Origin: Oxalobacteraceae bacterium
GTDB lineage: Bacteria; Pseudomonadota; Gammaproteobacteria; Burkholderiales; Burkholderiaceae_D
Direction of reading: 5' to 3'
DNA: 59,848 nucleotides
Assembly: GCA_013284265.1 (NCBI GenBank)
Contig: JABTBR010000046.1
Coordinates: forward strand, 1-59,848
Within the stretch, counting starts at the first letter, position 1. Every line of letters begins with the position of its first letter. This document shows positions 7,870-16,447 of the stretch, in pieces. The notes under the pieces were generated by a model that saw only the letters and a list, made by a program, of their open reading frames with translations, was not told where the DNA came from and ran no database searches. The position numbers and the translations under genes were made by a program.

Positions 7870-9648
7870 ATGAGTTCAGTAGAAGTGAAAGTGCCGAACA
7901 TCGGCGACTTCAGCGAAGTGGAAGTGATTGAATTGCTGGTCAAGGTTGGCGACACGATCAAGGTCGACCAGTCGCTGATCACCGTTGAATCGGACAAGGC
8001 CAGCATGGAGATTCCATCGTCCGAAGCGGGCGTGGTCAAGGAACTGAAGGTCAAGGTTGGCGACAAGGTCAAGGAAGGCAGCCTGCTGCTGGTGATCGAG
8101 TCCAGCGGTGCAGCCGCTGCGCCGGCCGCCGCCGCCGCCGCCGCTGCTCCCGCGGCAGCTGCGCCAGCACCGGCTGCGGCCGCCCCTGTGGCTGCGCCGG
8201 TTGCCGGCGGCTACAGCGGCCAGGTCGACGTGCAGTGCGACGTGATGGTGCTCGGTGGCGGCCCTGGCGGCTACTCGGCGGCCTTCCGTTCGGCCGATCT
8301 GGGCCAGAACGTGGTCATCGTCGAACGCTTCGCCACCCTGGGCGGCGTGTGCCTGAACGTCGGTTGCATTCCATCGAAAGCGCTGCTGCACCTGGCATCC
8401 GTGATCGACGAAACCGCGACCATGGGCAAGCACGGCGTTTCCTTCGCCAAGCCGCAGATCGACATCGACGAAGTGCGCAAGTACAAGGACGGCGTCATCA
8501 CCAAGATGACCGGAGGCCTGGCCGGTATGGCCAAGGCGCGTAAAGTCAGCGTGGTGCAGGGTCTGGGCCAGTTCATCAGCCCTTACCACATCGAAGTGAG
8601 CGGCCCGGATGGCGTGAAGAAGGTGGTGCAGTTCAAGCAGGCCATCATCGCCGCCGGTTCGTCCGTCGTGAACCTGCCGTTCGTGCCGCAAGACCCGCGC
8701 ATCGTCGATTCGACCGGCGCGCTGGAACTGCGCCAGATTCCGAAGCGCATGCTGGTCATCGGCGGCGGCATCATCGGCCTGGAAATGGCAACCGTCTACT
8801 CGACCTTCGGTGCCCGCATCGACGTGGTCGAAATGATGGATGGCCTGATGCAGGGCGCGGACCGCGACGCGGTCAAGGTCTGGCAGAAGTTCAACGAGAA
8901 GCGCTTCGACAACATCATGACCAAGACCAAGACGGTCGCGGTCGAGGCTCTGCCTGAAGGCATCAAGGTCACTTTCGAAGCCGCCGAAGCCGGCGCCACC
9001 GCTCCGGCACCGCAGATCTACGATCTGGTGCTGGTGGCCGTTGGCCGCAGCCCGAACGGCAAGAAGCTGGCCGCCGACAAGGCCGGCGTGGTTGTCACCG
9101 ACCGTGGCTTCATCAACGTCGACGGCCAGATGCGCACCAATGTGCCGCACATCTTCGCCATCGGCGATCTGGTGGGCCAGCCTATGCTGGCGCACAAGGC
9201 GGTGCATGAAGCGCACGTGGCGGCCGAAGCTGCCCTGGGCCAGAAGTCCTTCTTCGACGCCAAGATCATTCCATCGGTGGCCTACACCGATCCGGAAGTG
9301 GCATGGGCCGGTATCACCGAAGACGAAGCCAAGGCCAAGGGCATCAAGATCGAGAAGGGTGTATTCCCTTGGGCAGCCAGTGGCCGCGCCGTGGCCAATG
9401 GCCGCGACGAGGGCTTCACCAAGCTGCTGTTCGACGCTGAAACCCACCGCATCATCGGCGGCACCATCGTCGGCACCCACGCCGGCGACATGATCGGCGA
9501 GATCGCCCTGGCGATCGAGATGGGCGCGGACGGCGTGGATATCGGCAAGACCATCCACCCGCACCCGACCCTGGGCGAATCGATCGGCATGGCGGCCGAG
9601 GTGTATGAAGGTAAATGCACCGACCTGCCGCCACCGCGCAAGCGCTAA
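7870..9648 (+). CDS. lpdA: Dihydrolipoamide dehydrogenase (E3) with N-terminal lipoyl domain
   Basis: E3 reoxidises dihydrolipoyl groups of E2 and passes electrons through FAD to NAD+. At 592 residues it is about 120 longer than a plain E3 because it begins with a lipoyl domain (lysine 43 in ESDKASMEIP) and an Ala/Pro linker. The FAD site GGGPGGYSAA is at about residue 129, the redox-active disulfide in GGVCLNVGCIPSK at C161/C166, the NAD site GGGIIGLEMA around 298, and the catalytic-base motif HPHPTLGES near 562. It is 10 bp downstream of aceF and ends the operon at a strong terminator. Lipoyl-bearing E3 is known in beta- and some other proteobacteria. Confidence 0.98.
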   Translation: MSSVEVKVPNIGDFSEVEVIELLVKVGDTIKVDQSLITVESDKASMEIPSSEAGVVKELKVKVGDKVKEGSLLLVIESSGAAAAPAAAAAAAAPAAAAPAPAAAAPVAAPVAGGYSGQVDVQCDVMVLGGGPGGYSAAFRSADLGQNVVIVERFATLGGVCLNVGCIPSKALLHLASVIDETATMGKHGVSFAKPQIDIDEVRKYKDGVITKMTGGLAGMAKARKVSVVQGLGQFISPYHIEVSGPDGVKKVVQFKQAIIAAGSSVVNLPFVPQDPRIVDSTGALELRQIPKRMLVIGGGIIGLEMATVYSTFGARIDVVEMMDGLMQGADRDAVKVWQKFNEKRFDNIMTKTKTVAVEALPEGIKVTFEAAEAGATAPAPQIYDLVLVAVGRSPNGKKLAADKAGVVVTDRGFINVDGQMRTNVPHIFAIGDLVGQPMLAHKAVHEAHVAAEAALGQKSFFDAKIIPSVAYTDPEVAWAGITEDEAKAKGIKIEKGVFPWAASGRAVANGRDEGFTKLLFDAETHRIIGGTIVGTHAGDMIGEIALAIEMGADGVDIGKTIHPHPTLGESIGMAAEVYEGKCTDLPPPRKR

Positions 9649-9667
9649 GCGTCACGCGCCAGTGAGC

Positions 9668-9705
9668 AAAAACCCGGAACCCGGAACTGGTTTCCGGGTT
9701 TTTTT
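9668..9705 (+). terminator. Rho-independent terminator of the pdh operon
   Basis: AACCCGGAA (9671-9679) pairs with TTCCGGGTT (9692-9700), and a run of seven T residues follows. The A-rich 5' side would let it also work weakly on the opposite strand. It lies 20 bp after the lpdA stop. Confidence 0.9.
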
Positions 9706-9800
9706 ACGACGGTCGCTTTGTGACGATGGACGTTGATTGGAAGTAACAGTATGCTGGTGGCTGTCGACTGGATTCCGCCGAATAACCTTTCACTCCAGAC

Positions 9801-10877
9801 ATGATTCCTCCCAAGCCCATGCCGGTCGCGATTTCCACCGACGGCACCCACCGATGGCACTGGTCGCTCAAGGCCGGGGCGGCCGCATTGGGTGCGCTGC
9901 TGCTGGCCGCCGCCGCGGGCGCGGCCGTGCAAGCCTGGCTGACGGCGCACGAGCAGCCGGCGCCGCCGGGGCGGATGGTGGAGGTCGACGGCCATCGCAT
10001 GCATCTGCACTGCCAGGGCAGCGGGGCACCGCTGATCGTGCTGGAGTCGGGTCTGAGCGGCTGGTCGCAGGACTGGGCCGCGGTGCAGCCGCAACTGGCC
10101 AGCATGGGCACCGTGTGCAGCTATGACCGGGCCGGCTACGCCTGGTCGGAAGAAGCGCCCGCGGCCAAGGGCGCGGTGCAAACCATGGAAACGCTGCGCG
10201 CCCTGCTGCGCAAGGCCGGCTTGCAAGGGCCGGTGCTGCTGGTCGGGCATTCCTACGGCGGCTTGCTGGTGCAGCTGTATGCGCAGCTGCATCCGCAGGA
10301 AGTGAGCGGCCTGGTGCTGATCGACAGCCTGCAGCACAATATGTATGCGTCCATGCAGCCCGGCACCCGCAAGCGCTACCAGCGCAAGATGAATCTGCTG
10401 ACCGCATCGGGCGTCTGGCTGGCGCCGTTCGGCATGACGCGCGCGGCCGGCATGCCGGCCTCGGTGGTGCTGGACAAGCTGCCGCCGGCCGAGCAGGGCA
10501 CGGCGCACGGTTTCGCCATGCAGAGCAAGAACTACCGCGCCATGCGCGCCGAATACCTGAGCATCGATGCGGCGCTGGAGACGGCGCGCCAGCTGGCGCC
10601 GGTGCCGCCGGTGCCGGTGGTGGTGCTGAGCACCAACGCGCGCAGCGAATTCCCGCCGGGCTGGGAGCGCAAGGACTTGCGCAAGCACTGGATACACGGG
10701 CAGGCCTTGCTGGCCGATGAAACGGACGCCGTCCACATCACCGTGCCCGACGCGGGCCACTACCTGCAGCTGGAGCGCCCCGAGCTGGTGGTCGCCGCCG
10801 TTCAAAATACCCTGCGCCGCGCGCGCATCGACGCGGACGCGCGCCGGCACCGCCAGGCCCTCAAGGCGGCGCCCTGA
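9801..10877 (+). CDS. Membrane-anchored alpha/beta hydrolase
   Basis: This 358-residue protein starts with a short cytoplasmic stretch and one transmembrane segment (about residues 28-48, alanine/leucine-rich). An alpha/beta-hydrolase fold follows: VDGHRMHLHCQGSG, the oxyanion-side VLESGLSGWSQDW, the nucleophile elbow GHSYGG with Ser near residue 151, and a late acid/His segment ending in VPDAGHYLQLERPELV. This is the layout of esterase/haloperoxidase-like periplasmic hydrolases; the substrate cannot be told from sequence. No clear ribosome-binding site precedes the ATG at 9801, and the ATG seven codons later (MPVAIS) is an alternative. It stands alone between the pdh terminator and a convergent LysR gene. 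Confidence 0.8.
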   Translation: MIPPKPMPVAISTDGTHRWHWSLKAGAAALGALLLAAAAGAAVQAWLTAHEQPAPPGRMVEVDGHRMHLHCQGSGAPLIVLESGLSGWSQDWAAVQPQLASMGTVCSYDRAGYAWSEEAPAAKGAVQTMETLRALLRKAGLQGPVLLVGHSYGGLLVQLYAQLHPQEVSGLVLIDSLQHNMYASMQPGTRKRYQRKMNLLTASGVWLAPFGMTRAAGMPASVVLDKLPPAEQGTAHGFAMQSKNYRAMRAEYLSIDAALETARQLAPVPPVPVVVLSTNARSEFPPGWERKDLRKHWIHGQALLADETDAVHITVPDAGHYLQLERPELVVAAVQNTLRRARIDADARRHRQALKAAP

Positions 10878-10883
10878 GGCGGA

Positions 10884-10934
10884 CCCATTCCACATCGGCG
10901 CCCATTCCAATTCGGGGCCCATTCAACATCGGCC
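10884..10934. repeat. Three tandem copies of a 17-bp unit
   Basis: CCCATTC recurs at 10884, 10901 and 10918, exactly 17 bp apart. The units are CCCATTCCACATCGGCG, CCCATTCCAATTCGGGG and CCCATTCAACATCGGCC. They fill the gap between the convergent ends of the alpha/beta hydrolase and the LysR gene. Units 1 and 3 are closest to one another. Confidence 0.85.
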
Positions 10935-10944
10935 AGCGGCGTTC

Positions 10945-11835
10945 TCAGGCCGTGGGCGTGCCTATCATCTCGCGCATGATGTTGAGGAAAACCTGCAGCA
11001 CCGGCGACGGGTCGTCCTTGCGGTAGGTCGCGTACAGCGTGGTGCCCGGCGCGGGCTGCGTCAGCGTGCGGTAGACCACGCCGCCATGGCCGAACTGGCC
11101 GGTGGAGGCGGGCAGCAGGCCGATGCCCAGGCCCGCGCGCACCAGGCTGAGCAAGGTCTGCACCTCCACCACCTGCTGGTACACATTCGGCGTGAAGCCC
11201 GCCTCGATACAGCTTTGGTATAAATAGGCCGCGAACTGCGACTGATCGAGCTTGAAGGAGATGAAGCGTTCCTCGGCCAGATCCTTCAGCGCCAGGCGCG
11301 GACGCTTGGCCAGCCGGTGGTGCTGCGGCAGCACGGCGGCGATGGCTTCGCTCGACAGCGGCTCGCTGGTCAGCTCCGGATCGCTGCGGCCCATGCGATA
11401 GAAACACAGGTCCAGCCGGCGCTCCTTCAGCGCGGCCTGCTGCGCGGCCGGTTGCAGCTCGTGCAAGGTCCATTTCACATCCGGGTAGCGGTCCTGAAAG
11501 GTTCGCAGCGCCTGCGGCAGCAGGTCTACCATTAGTGAACTGATCATGCCGATTTCCAGCGTCCCCCAGTGGCCGCGGCCCGCCTGGCGCGTCAGATCCA
11601 CCGCCCGTTCCATCTGCGCGAACACCAGCGCCGCCTGCGCCTTCAGTGCCACGCCGGCCGCCGTCAGCTCGACGCGGCGCTGCGTGCGCAGGAACAGCGC
11701 CGTGCCCAACTCGGTTTCCAGCAGCTTGATCTGCTGGCTCAGCGGCGGCTGCGACATGTGCAGCCGGGTGGCGGCGCGGCCGAAATGGAGTTCCTCGGCC
11801 AGCACGGTGAAGTAACGCAGCAAGCGCAGATCCAT
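10945..11835 (-). CDS. LysR-family regulator, divergent from the catabolic cluster
   Basis: The 296-residue protein opens with a LysR winged-helix domain (MDLRLLRYFTVLAEELHFGR, then MSQPPLSQQIKLLE at about residues 27-40) and continues with the two-lobed effector domain, for example the segment LTSEPLSSEAIAAVLPQHH. Its N-terminus resembles regulators of aromatic catabolism of the BenM/CatR type, but the class cannot be settled. It is divergent from the molybdenum hydroxylase genes with a 94-bp gap containing the 8-bp palindrome TTGTACAA (11870-11877), so it is the likely regulator of that operon. The inducer would then be a pathway substrate or intermediate. That regulatory link is inference from arrangement. 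Confidence 0.92.
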   Translation of the reverse strand: MDLRLLRYFTVLAEELHFGRAATRLHMSQPPLSQQIKLLETELGTALFLRTQRRVELTAAGVALKAQAALVFAQMERAVDLTRQAGRGHWGTLEIGMISSLMVDLLPQALRTFQDRYPDVKWTLHELQPAAQQAALKERRLDLCFYRMGRSDPELTSEPLSSEAIAAVLPQHHRLAKRPRLALKDLAEERFISFKLDQSQFAAYLYQSCIEAGFTPNVYQQVVEVQTLLSLVRAGLGIGLLPASTGQFGHGGVVYRTLTQPAPGTTLYATYRKDDPSPVLQVFLNIMREMIGTPTA

Positions 11836-11929
11836 ATTCTCCCGATATCAATCGATGCTAAAGAATATATTGTACAAATAATTCGCCGCTAGACATACTC
11901 ATTTCAACCACCAGATCAGGGAGATTGAA

Positions 11930-12391
11930 ATGATGCAATTCACCGTCAACGGCAAGCCGCGCAAAGTCAGCGTATCGGAAGACACCCCCTTGCTGTGGGT
12001 GCTGCGCGAACACCTGCAGATGACCGGCACCAAGTTCGGCTGCGGCATGGCGCTGTGCGGCGCCTGCACCGTGCACCTGGACGGCGAGCCTGTGCGCTCG
12101 TGCAGCACGCCGGTGTCGGCCGTCGTGGGCCGCAAGGTCACCACCATCGAAGGCCTGTCCGAAAACGGCGACCATCCGCTGCAGCAAGCCTGGATACAGG
12201 AAGACGTGCCGCAGTGCGGCTACTGCCAGTCCGGCCAGCTGATGTCGGCCGCCGCGCTGCTCAGGCGCAGCCCCACACCGAGCGACGAGGAGATCAGCAG
12301 CGCCATGTCCGGCAACATCTGCCGCTGCGGGACCTATGAACGCATCCGCCGCGCGATTCACGTCGCCGCCGCCATCGCTCCCGCCAAATAA
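11930..12391 (+). CDS. [2Fe-2S] subunit of a molybdenum hydroxylase (IorA-like)
   Basis: This 153-residue protein is the small electron-transfer subunit of a xanthine-dehydrogenase-family enzyme, with two [2Fe-2S] clusters. The plant-ferredoxin-type ligands are in CGMALCGACTVHL with a further Cys in PVRSC. The second cluster ligands are in CGYCQSGQLM and CRCGTY. It lacks a FAD domain, as in isoquinoline 1-oxidoreductase and nicotinate-hydroxylase-like two-subunit enzymes that donate to a membrane acceptor rather than NAD. It has no export signal of its own. A GGGAG ribosome-binding site precedes the ATG, and it is 9 bp ahead of the large subunit, so the pair is clearly co-translated. It is the first gene of the cluster. 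Confidence 0.93.
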   Translation: MMQFTVNGKPRKVSVSEDTPLLWVLREHLQMTGTKFGCGMALCGACTVHLDGEPVRSCSTPVSAVVGRKVTTIEGLSENGDHPLQQAWIQEDVPQCGYCQSGQLMSAAALLRRSPTPSDEEISSAMSGNICRCGTYERIRRAIHVAAAIAPAK

Positions 12392-12400
12392 GGAAACGCC

Positions 12401-14596
12401 ATGACGACCATGAATACCAGCGCGGCGTCGCGCCGCGCCTTCCTCAAGTCGGCCGCCGCGCTGGGCGCTGGCCTGGCAGTCGGCTTCATCGCGCCCGGCG
12501 CCGGCGCGCAGCCCGGCGCCGCCGCGCTCAGGCCGAACGCCTTTGTGCGCGTGTTCCCGGACAACAGCATCAAGCTGGTGGTGCACAAGCACGACTCCGG
12601 CACCGGCACCCGCACCGCGCTGGGCCTGACGCTGGCCGAGGAGCTCGAAGTGGAGCTGGAGCAGGTGGAAATCATCACGCCCGAGCATCCCTTCTTCAAA
12701 GACTATATGCATCCGCAGTGGCATGTGTTCTCCACCGGCGGCAGCACCAGCGTGATGCTCGAATACGAGACGCTGCGCAAGGCCGGCGCGAGCGCGCGCA
12801 TGATGCTGGTGCAGGCCGGCGCCGCACGCTGGCGGGTGCCCGTGGCGGAATGCCGCGCGCAGGCCGGCAAGGTGCTCCACGCGCCGACCGGCCGCCAGTT
12901 CAGTTATGGCGAGCTGGCGTCGGACGCGGCCGCACTGCCGGCGCCGGCGGTGCCGCTGCTGAAAGAGCACAAGGACTTTCGCCTGATCGGCAAGCTCGGT
13001 CGCAAGCTCGATGCGCGCGCCAAGGTCACCGGCCGGCAGGTGTACGGCATCGACGTGCAGCGTCCCGGCATGCTGGTGGCGCTGATCATGCGCTCGCCGG
13101 TGGTCGGTGGCCGGGTCAGGCGCATCGATGCCCAAAAGGCGCTGGCGGTCAAGGGCGTGCGCCAGGTGGTGAAGGTGCCCGCCGCGCCGGCCGGCCTGCT
13201 GGGCGGGAACCAGGAAGGTGTGGCGGTGCTGGCCGACAGCTACTGGGCCGCCAAGCAAGGGCGCGACGCGCTGAAGGTGCAGTGGGACGATGGAAAGTTC
13301 GCCCGCTTTGACAGCAAGGATATGCCGGCCATCCAGCGCGCCTTCCTGGCAAGCGCGGACGCGCCGCTGGTGCGCACCATCAGCAAGGGCGACGCCGCGC
13401 AGGCGTTGAAGTCGGGCGCCAGGGTGCTGAGCTCGGAGTACACCATGCCCTATAAGGTGCCCAATCCGCTGGAGCCGCAATGCGTGGTGGTCGAGATCAA
13501 GGATGGGACGATCAGCTATTGGGGCGGCCTGCAGGTGCCCAGCAATGTGCAGCTGGCGGCCAAGGAAGTGGCGGGCATCGAGGCCGACCGGCTGGTGCTC
13601 AATGAACTGACCGGCGGCGGCAGCTTCGGCGCGCGCGAATCGCGGCACTGGCTGCTGGAGGCGACTTATCTCGCCAAACTCACGGGCCGTCCGGTGAAGC
13701 TGATGTACAGCCGCGAGGACGAAATGCGCGCGCTGTTCTACCACGCCGCCAGCTATACCAGGGTGGCGGGCGCGCTGGACGCGCAGGGCAATCTGACGGC
13801 CCTGCAATTGCGCGCGGTGGCGCCCGCCTCGCCCGAGGAATGGGAGCCCGGCTATGACGAGCGCAAGGACAAGATGGACTACAGCACCACGGAGGCCATC
13901 AGCATGTGGGACTTCGCCTACCAGCCGGAGCATGTGGATGTGGGCTGGGTGCGGCACGAGACCGGGGTGCCGACCGGCTGGTACCGCGCGGTGAGTTTCA
14001 TTCCCAATGTGTTCGCCGTCGAGAGCTTCATGGATGAGATGGCGCATGCGGCGGGCAGGGACGCGCTGGCCTTCCGCAAGGCCGCCATGAAAGGCCGTCC
14101 GCGCCACGTGGCGGTGCTGGAGCAGGCGGCGCGGCAGGCCGGCTGGGGCGAGCCGCGGGCGCCGGGGCGCGCGCTCGGCATCTCGACCAACCAGGCGTAC
14201 AACAGCTACATCGCCATCGTCGCCGAGGTGGAGCAGGTGGGTGCGGAAGTGCGGATACGCCGCATCACCTGCGTGGCCGACTGCGGCCTGGCCGTGCATC
14301 CGGGCAGCGTGCAGGAGCAGCTCTACGGCGGCATCATGTGGGGCCTGGGCCATGCGCTGTACGACAAGCTCGACATCGAAAAAGGCCGGGTGCTGCAGTC
14401 GAACTTCCATGACTACCCGGTGATGCGCATGTCCGACATGCCGCAGATCGACATCACCGTGGTGCAGGGCGACGTCAACAAGCCAAGCGGGGTGGGCGAG
14501 CTGTCCAATCCCGGCGTGGCGCCCGCCGTCGCCAATGCGCTGTTCGCCCTCACCGGCAAGCGCCAGCGCAGCACGCCGTTCAACTTCACCGCCTGA
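12401..14596 (+). CDS. Molybdopterin-binding large subunit, Tat-exported (IorB-like)
   Basis: The 731-residue catalytic subunit of a xanthine-dehydrogenase-family hydroxylase probably inserts water-derived oxygen into an N-heteroaromatic ring. It begins with a clean twin-arginine signal, SRRAFLKSAAALGAGLAVGF (about residues 9-28), so the mature enzyme should act in the periplasm, with the small subunit carried along. Molybdenum-cofactor contacts are recognisable as GGGSFGARESRHW near residue 405 and the C-terminal GVGELSNPGVAPAVANA, whose Glu matches the catalytic base of the family. The closest family I recognise is isoquinoline 1-oxidoreductase beta-type; aldehyde oxidation is an alternative. 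No XdhC-like maturation gene lies beside it. Confidence 0.9.
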   Translation: MTTMNTSAASRRAFLKSAAALGAGLAVGFIAPGAGAQPGAAALRPNAFVRVFPDNSIKLVVHKHDSGTGTRTALGLTLAEELEVELEQVEIITPEHPFFKDYMHPQWHVFSTGGSTSVMLEYETLRKAGASARMMLVQAGAARWRVPVAECRAQAGKVLHAPTGRQFSYGELASDAAALPAPAVPLLKEHKDFRLIGKLGRKLDARAKVTGRQVYGIDVQRPGMLVALIMRSPVVGGRVRRIDAQKALAVKGVRQVVKVPAAPAGLLGGNQEGVAVLADSYWAAKQGRDALKVQWDDGKFARFDSKDMPAIQRAFLASADAPLVRTISKGDAAQALKSGARVLSSEYTMPYKVPNPLEPQCVVVEIKDGTISYWGGLQVPSNVQLAAKEVAGIEADRLVLNELTGGGSFGARESRHWLLEATYLAKLTGRPVKLMYSREDEMRALFYHAASYTRVAGALDAQGNLTALQLRAVAPASPEEWEPGYDERKDKMDYSTTEAISMWDFAYQPEHVDVGWVRHETGVPTGWYRAVSFIPNVFAVESFMDEMAHAAGRDALAFRKAAMKGRPRHVAVLEQAARQAGWGEPRAPGRALGISTNQAYNSYIAIVAEVEQVGAEVRIRRITCVADCGLAVHPGSVQEQLYGGIMWGLGHALYDKLDIEKGRVLQSNFHDYPVMRMSDMPQIDITVVQGDVNKPSGVGELSNPGVAPAVANALFALTGKRQRSTPFNFTA

Positions 14597-14616
14597 TTAC
14601 AGCGCCGGAGGCAGTC

Positions 14617-15192
14617 ATGAAAAAACGTCTGGTCATCGCCATCACAGGGGCCAGCGGCGCGGTCTACGGCGTGCGCATGCTGCAGGCGCTGGCGCAGCTG
14701 GACCAGTGGGAGAGCCATCTGGTGCTCTCCGCCTCGGGCGCGCTGACCGCGCTGCACGAGCTGGAGATGCGCAAGAGCGCGATCGAAGAACTGGCCGACG
14801 TGGTGCACAACGTGAAGGACATCGGTGCGAGCATCGCCAGCGGGTCCTTCCTGTGCGAGGGCATGGTGATCGCGCCGTGCTCGATGCGCACCCTGGCCGC
14901 CGTGGCGCACGGCCTGGCCGACAACCTGGTGACGCGGGCCGCCGACGTGATGCTGAAGGAACGCCGCAGGCTGGTGCTGCTGGCGCGCGAGACACCCTTG
15001 AACCTGGCGCATCTGCGCAATATGACGGCTGTGACGGAACTGGGCGGCATCATCTGCCCTCCGGTTCCAGCGTTCTACAACCGTCCGGTATCGATAGAAG
15101 ACATTGTGGCCCACACCGTGGGCCGCACGCTGGATCTGTTTGGCGTTCCGCATGCTGGTCTGGTGCAGCGCTGGCAGGGTATCACTGCATAA
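14617..15192 (+). CDS. ubiX: Flavin prenyltransferase, UbiX family
   Basis: UbiX makes prenylated FMN from FMN and dimethylallyl phosphate; the product is the cofactor of UbiD-type decarboxylases. The 191-residue protein shows the whole family pattern: ITGASGAVYGVRML at the N-terminus, VIAPCSMRTLAAVAHGLADN in the middle, and the C-terminal PPVPAFYNRPVSIEDIVAHT. It sits in the middle of the catabolic operon, 20 bp after the molybdenum hydroxylase. A UbiD homologue lies at the far end (24765-26150), so this copy probably serves that enzyme rather than ubiquinone synthesis. The functional pairing is inference; the family call is firm. Confidence 0.93.
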   Translation: MKKRLVIAITGASGAVYGVRMLQALAQLDQWESHLVLSASGALTALHELEMRKSAIEELADVVHNVKDIGASIASGSFLCEGMVIAPCSMRTLAAVAHGLADNLVTRAADVMLKERRRLVLLARETPLNLAHLRNMTAVTELGGIICPPVPAFYNRPVSIEDIVAHTVGRTLDLFGVPHAGLVQRWQGITA

Positions 15193-15207
15193 CTACACGG
15201 AGACGAT

Positions 15208-16446
15208 ATGAATCACAATAATATGATGCATGGCACCGGAACGGCAGAGTTGATCCCGGTGACGATACTGACGGGCTTTCTCGGCTCGGGCAAGACCACG
15301 CTGTTGAACTATATCCTGACGCAGAAGCATGGCATGCGCATCGCCGTCATCGAGAACGAGTTTGGCGAAGTGGATGTGGACTCGGACCTGGTGCTGGCCT
15401 CGGACGAGGAAATTTTCCAGATGACGAACGGCTGCATCTGCTGCGTGGTGGACGTGCGCAAGGACCTGGTGCGCATTCTGCAGACGCTGCTGGAACGGCC
15501 GGAAAAGTTCGACCATATCATCGTCGAGACCAGCGGCCTGGCCGATCCGACCCCGGTCGCGGCCACCTTCTTCATGGACAACGAGGTGGCGCGCCAGCTG
15601 CGTCTCGATGGCGTGGTGACGCTGGTCGACGCCCTGCACATCGAGGGCCATTTGACCGATCCGGCCCTGGCCGGCATGGACAACCAGGCGGTGGACCAGA
15701 TCGTCGCGGCCGACCGCATCATCATCAACAAGACCGATCTGGTGAGCGAGCAGGCGGTGCGCCTGCTGGAAACGCGCATGCGCGGCATCAACCAGGGCGC
15801 CCAGGTGATGCGCTCCAGCCACGCCGAGGTGGACCTGAACCTGATACTGGGCATAGGCGGCTTCGATTCCGGCGCCGCGCTGATGGGCGCGCCGGATTTC
15901 CTGGCGGAGCATGAGGACCACCATGGCCACGACCACGACCACGACCACGACCATGAGCATGCCTGCGACGAGCATTGCCGCCAGCACGAGGCCCACGCCG
16001 CCGCGGACGCGCCGGGCGGCGTCTGCGAACTGCCCGGCAACGGCGGCACGGGGCGCGGCCATGCGCACGATCCGTCGGTGGAGTCGGTGTCGCTGACCTT
16101 CTCCGCGCCTTTCGACAAGTGGCACCTGGACGCCTGGCTGGCCCAGCTGGTCAACGCCGGCGGCGACGACCTGTTCCGCCTGAAAGGCATCCTGGCCATC
16201 GCCAACGACGAGCGCCGCTACATCCTGCAGGGCGTGCACCGGGTGCTCGATCTGCGCCCGGCCGGCCAGTGGGAGCCCGGCATGCCGCGCATCAGCAAGC
16301 TGGTTTTCATCGGCCGCAATCTGGAGCGCGACATGCTTAAGTCCGGCCTGGACTGGTGCCTGGCGCTGCCCGCGCCGGCCGAGTGGTCCGCCGCCCGTGC
16401 CGGCGCGCCCGATCCCGCCAGCCGCGCCTTGCCGCTGGAGGTATGA
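15208..16446 (+). CDS. G3E-family GTPase metallochaperone (COG0523/CobW-like), His-rich
   Basis: This is a 412-residue P-loop GTPase. The Walker A motif GFLGSGKTTLLNYI is near residue 18, the metal-binding CxCC motif NGCICCVVDV near residue 75, the Walker B region ETSGLADPTPV follows, and NKTD for guanine recognition comes next. A loop at about residues 233-260 is very rich in His and Asp (alternating HDHDHD), as in metal-storing COG0523 proteins. The C-terminal CobW domain follows. Such proteins insert or deliver Zn or Co into a client enzyme. Placed between UbiX and the importer, its likely clients are the cluster's metal-dependent deaminase/amidohydrolases. Client and metal are not proven. 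Confidence 0.88.
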   Translation: MNHNNMMHGTGTAELIPVTILTGFLGSGKTTLLNYILTQKHGMRIAVIENEFGEVDVDSDLVLASDEEIFQMTNGCICCVVDVRKDLVRILQTLLERPEKFDHIIVETSGLADPTPVAATFFMDNEVARQLRLDGVVTLVDALHIEGHLTDPALAGMDNQAVDQIVAADRIIINKTDLVSEQAVRLLETRMRGINQGAQVMRSSHAEVDLNLILGIGGFDSGAALMGAPDFLAEHEDHHGHDHDHDHDHEHACDEHCRQHEAHAAADAPGGVCELPGNGGTGRGHAHDPSVESVSLTFSAPFDKWHLDAWLAQLVNAGGDDLFRLKGILAIANDERRYILQGVHRVLDLRPAGQWEPGMPRISKLVFIGRNLERDMLKSGLDWCLALPAPAEWSAARAGAPDPASRALPLEV

Positions 16447-16447
16447 G

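Noticed and set aside
11858..14410. 850-codon open frame antisense to the molybdenum hydroxylase
   Set aside because: It covers two clearly coding genes and shows no recognisable domain.
15911..15965. Repetitive GACCAC stretch as a DNA repeat element
   Set aside because: It is in frame and simply encodes the alternating His/Asp loop of the G3E protein.
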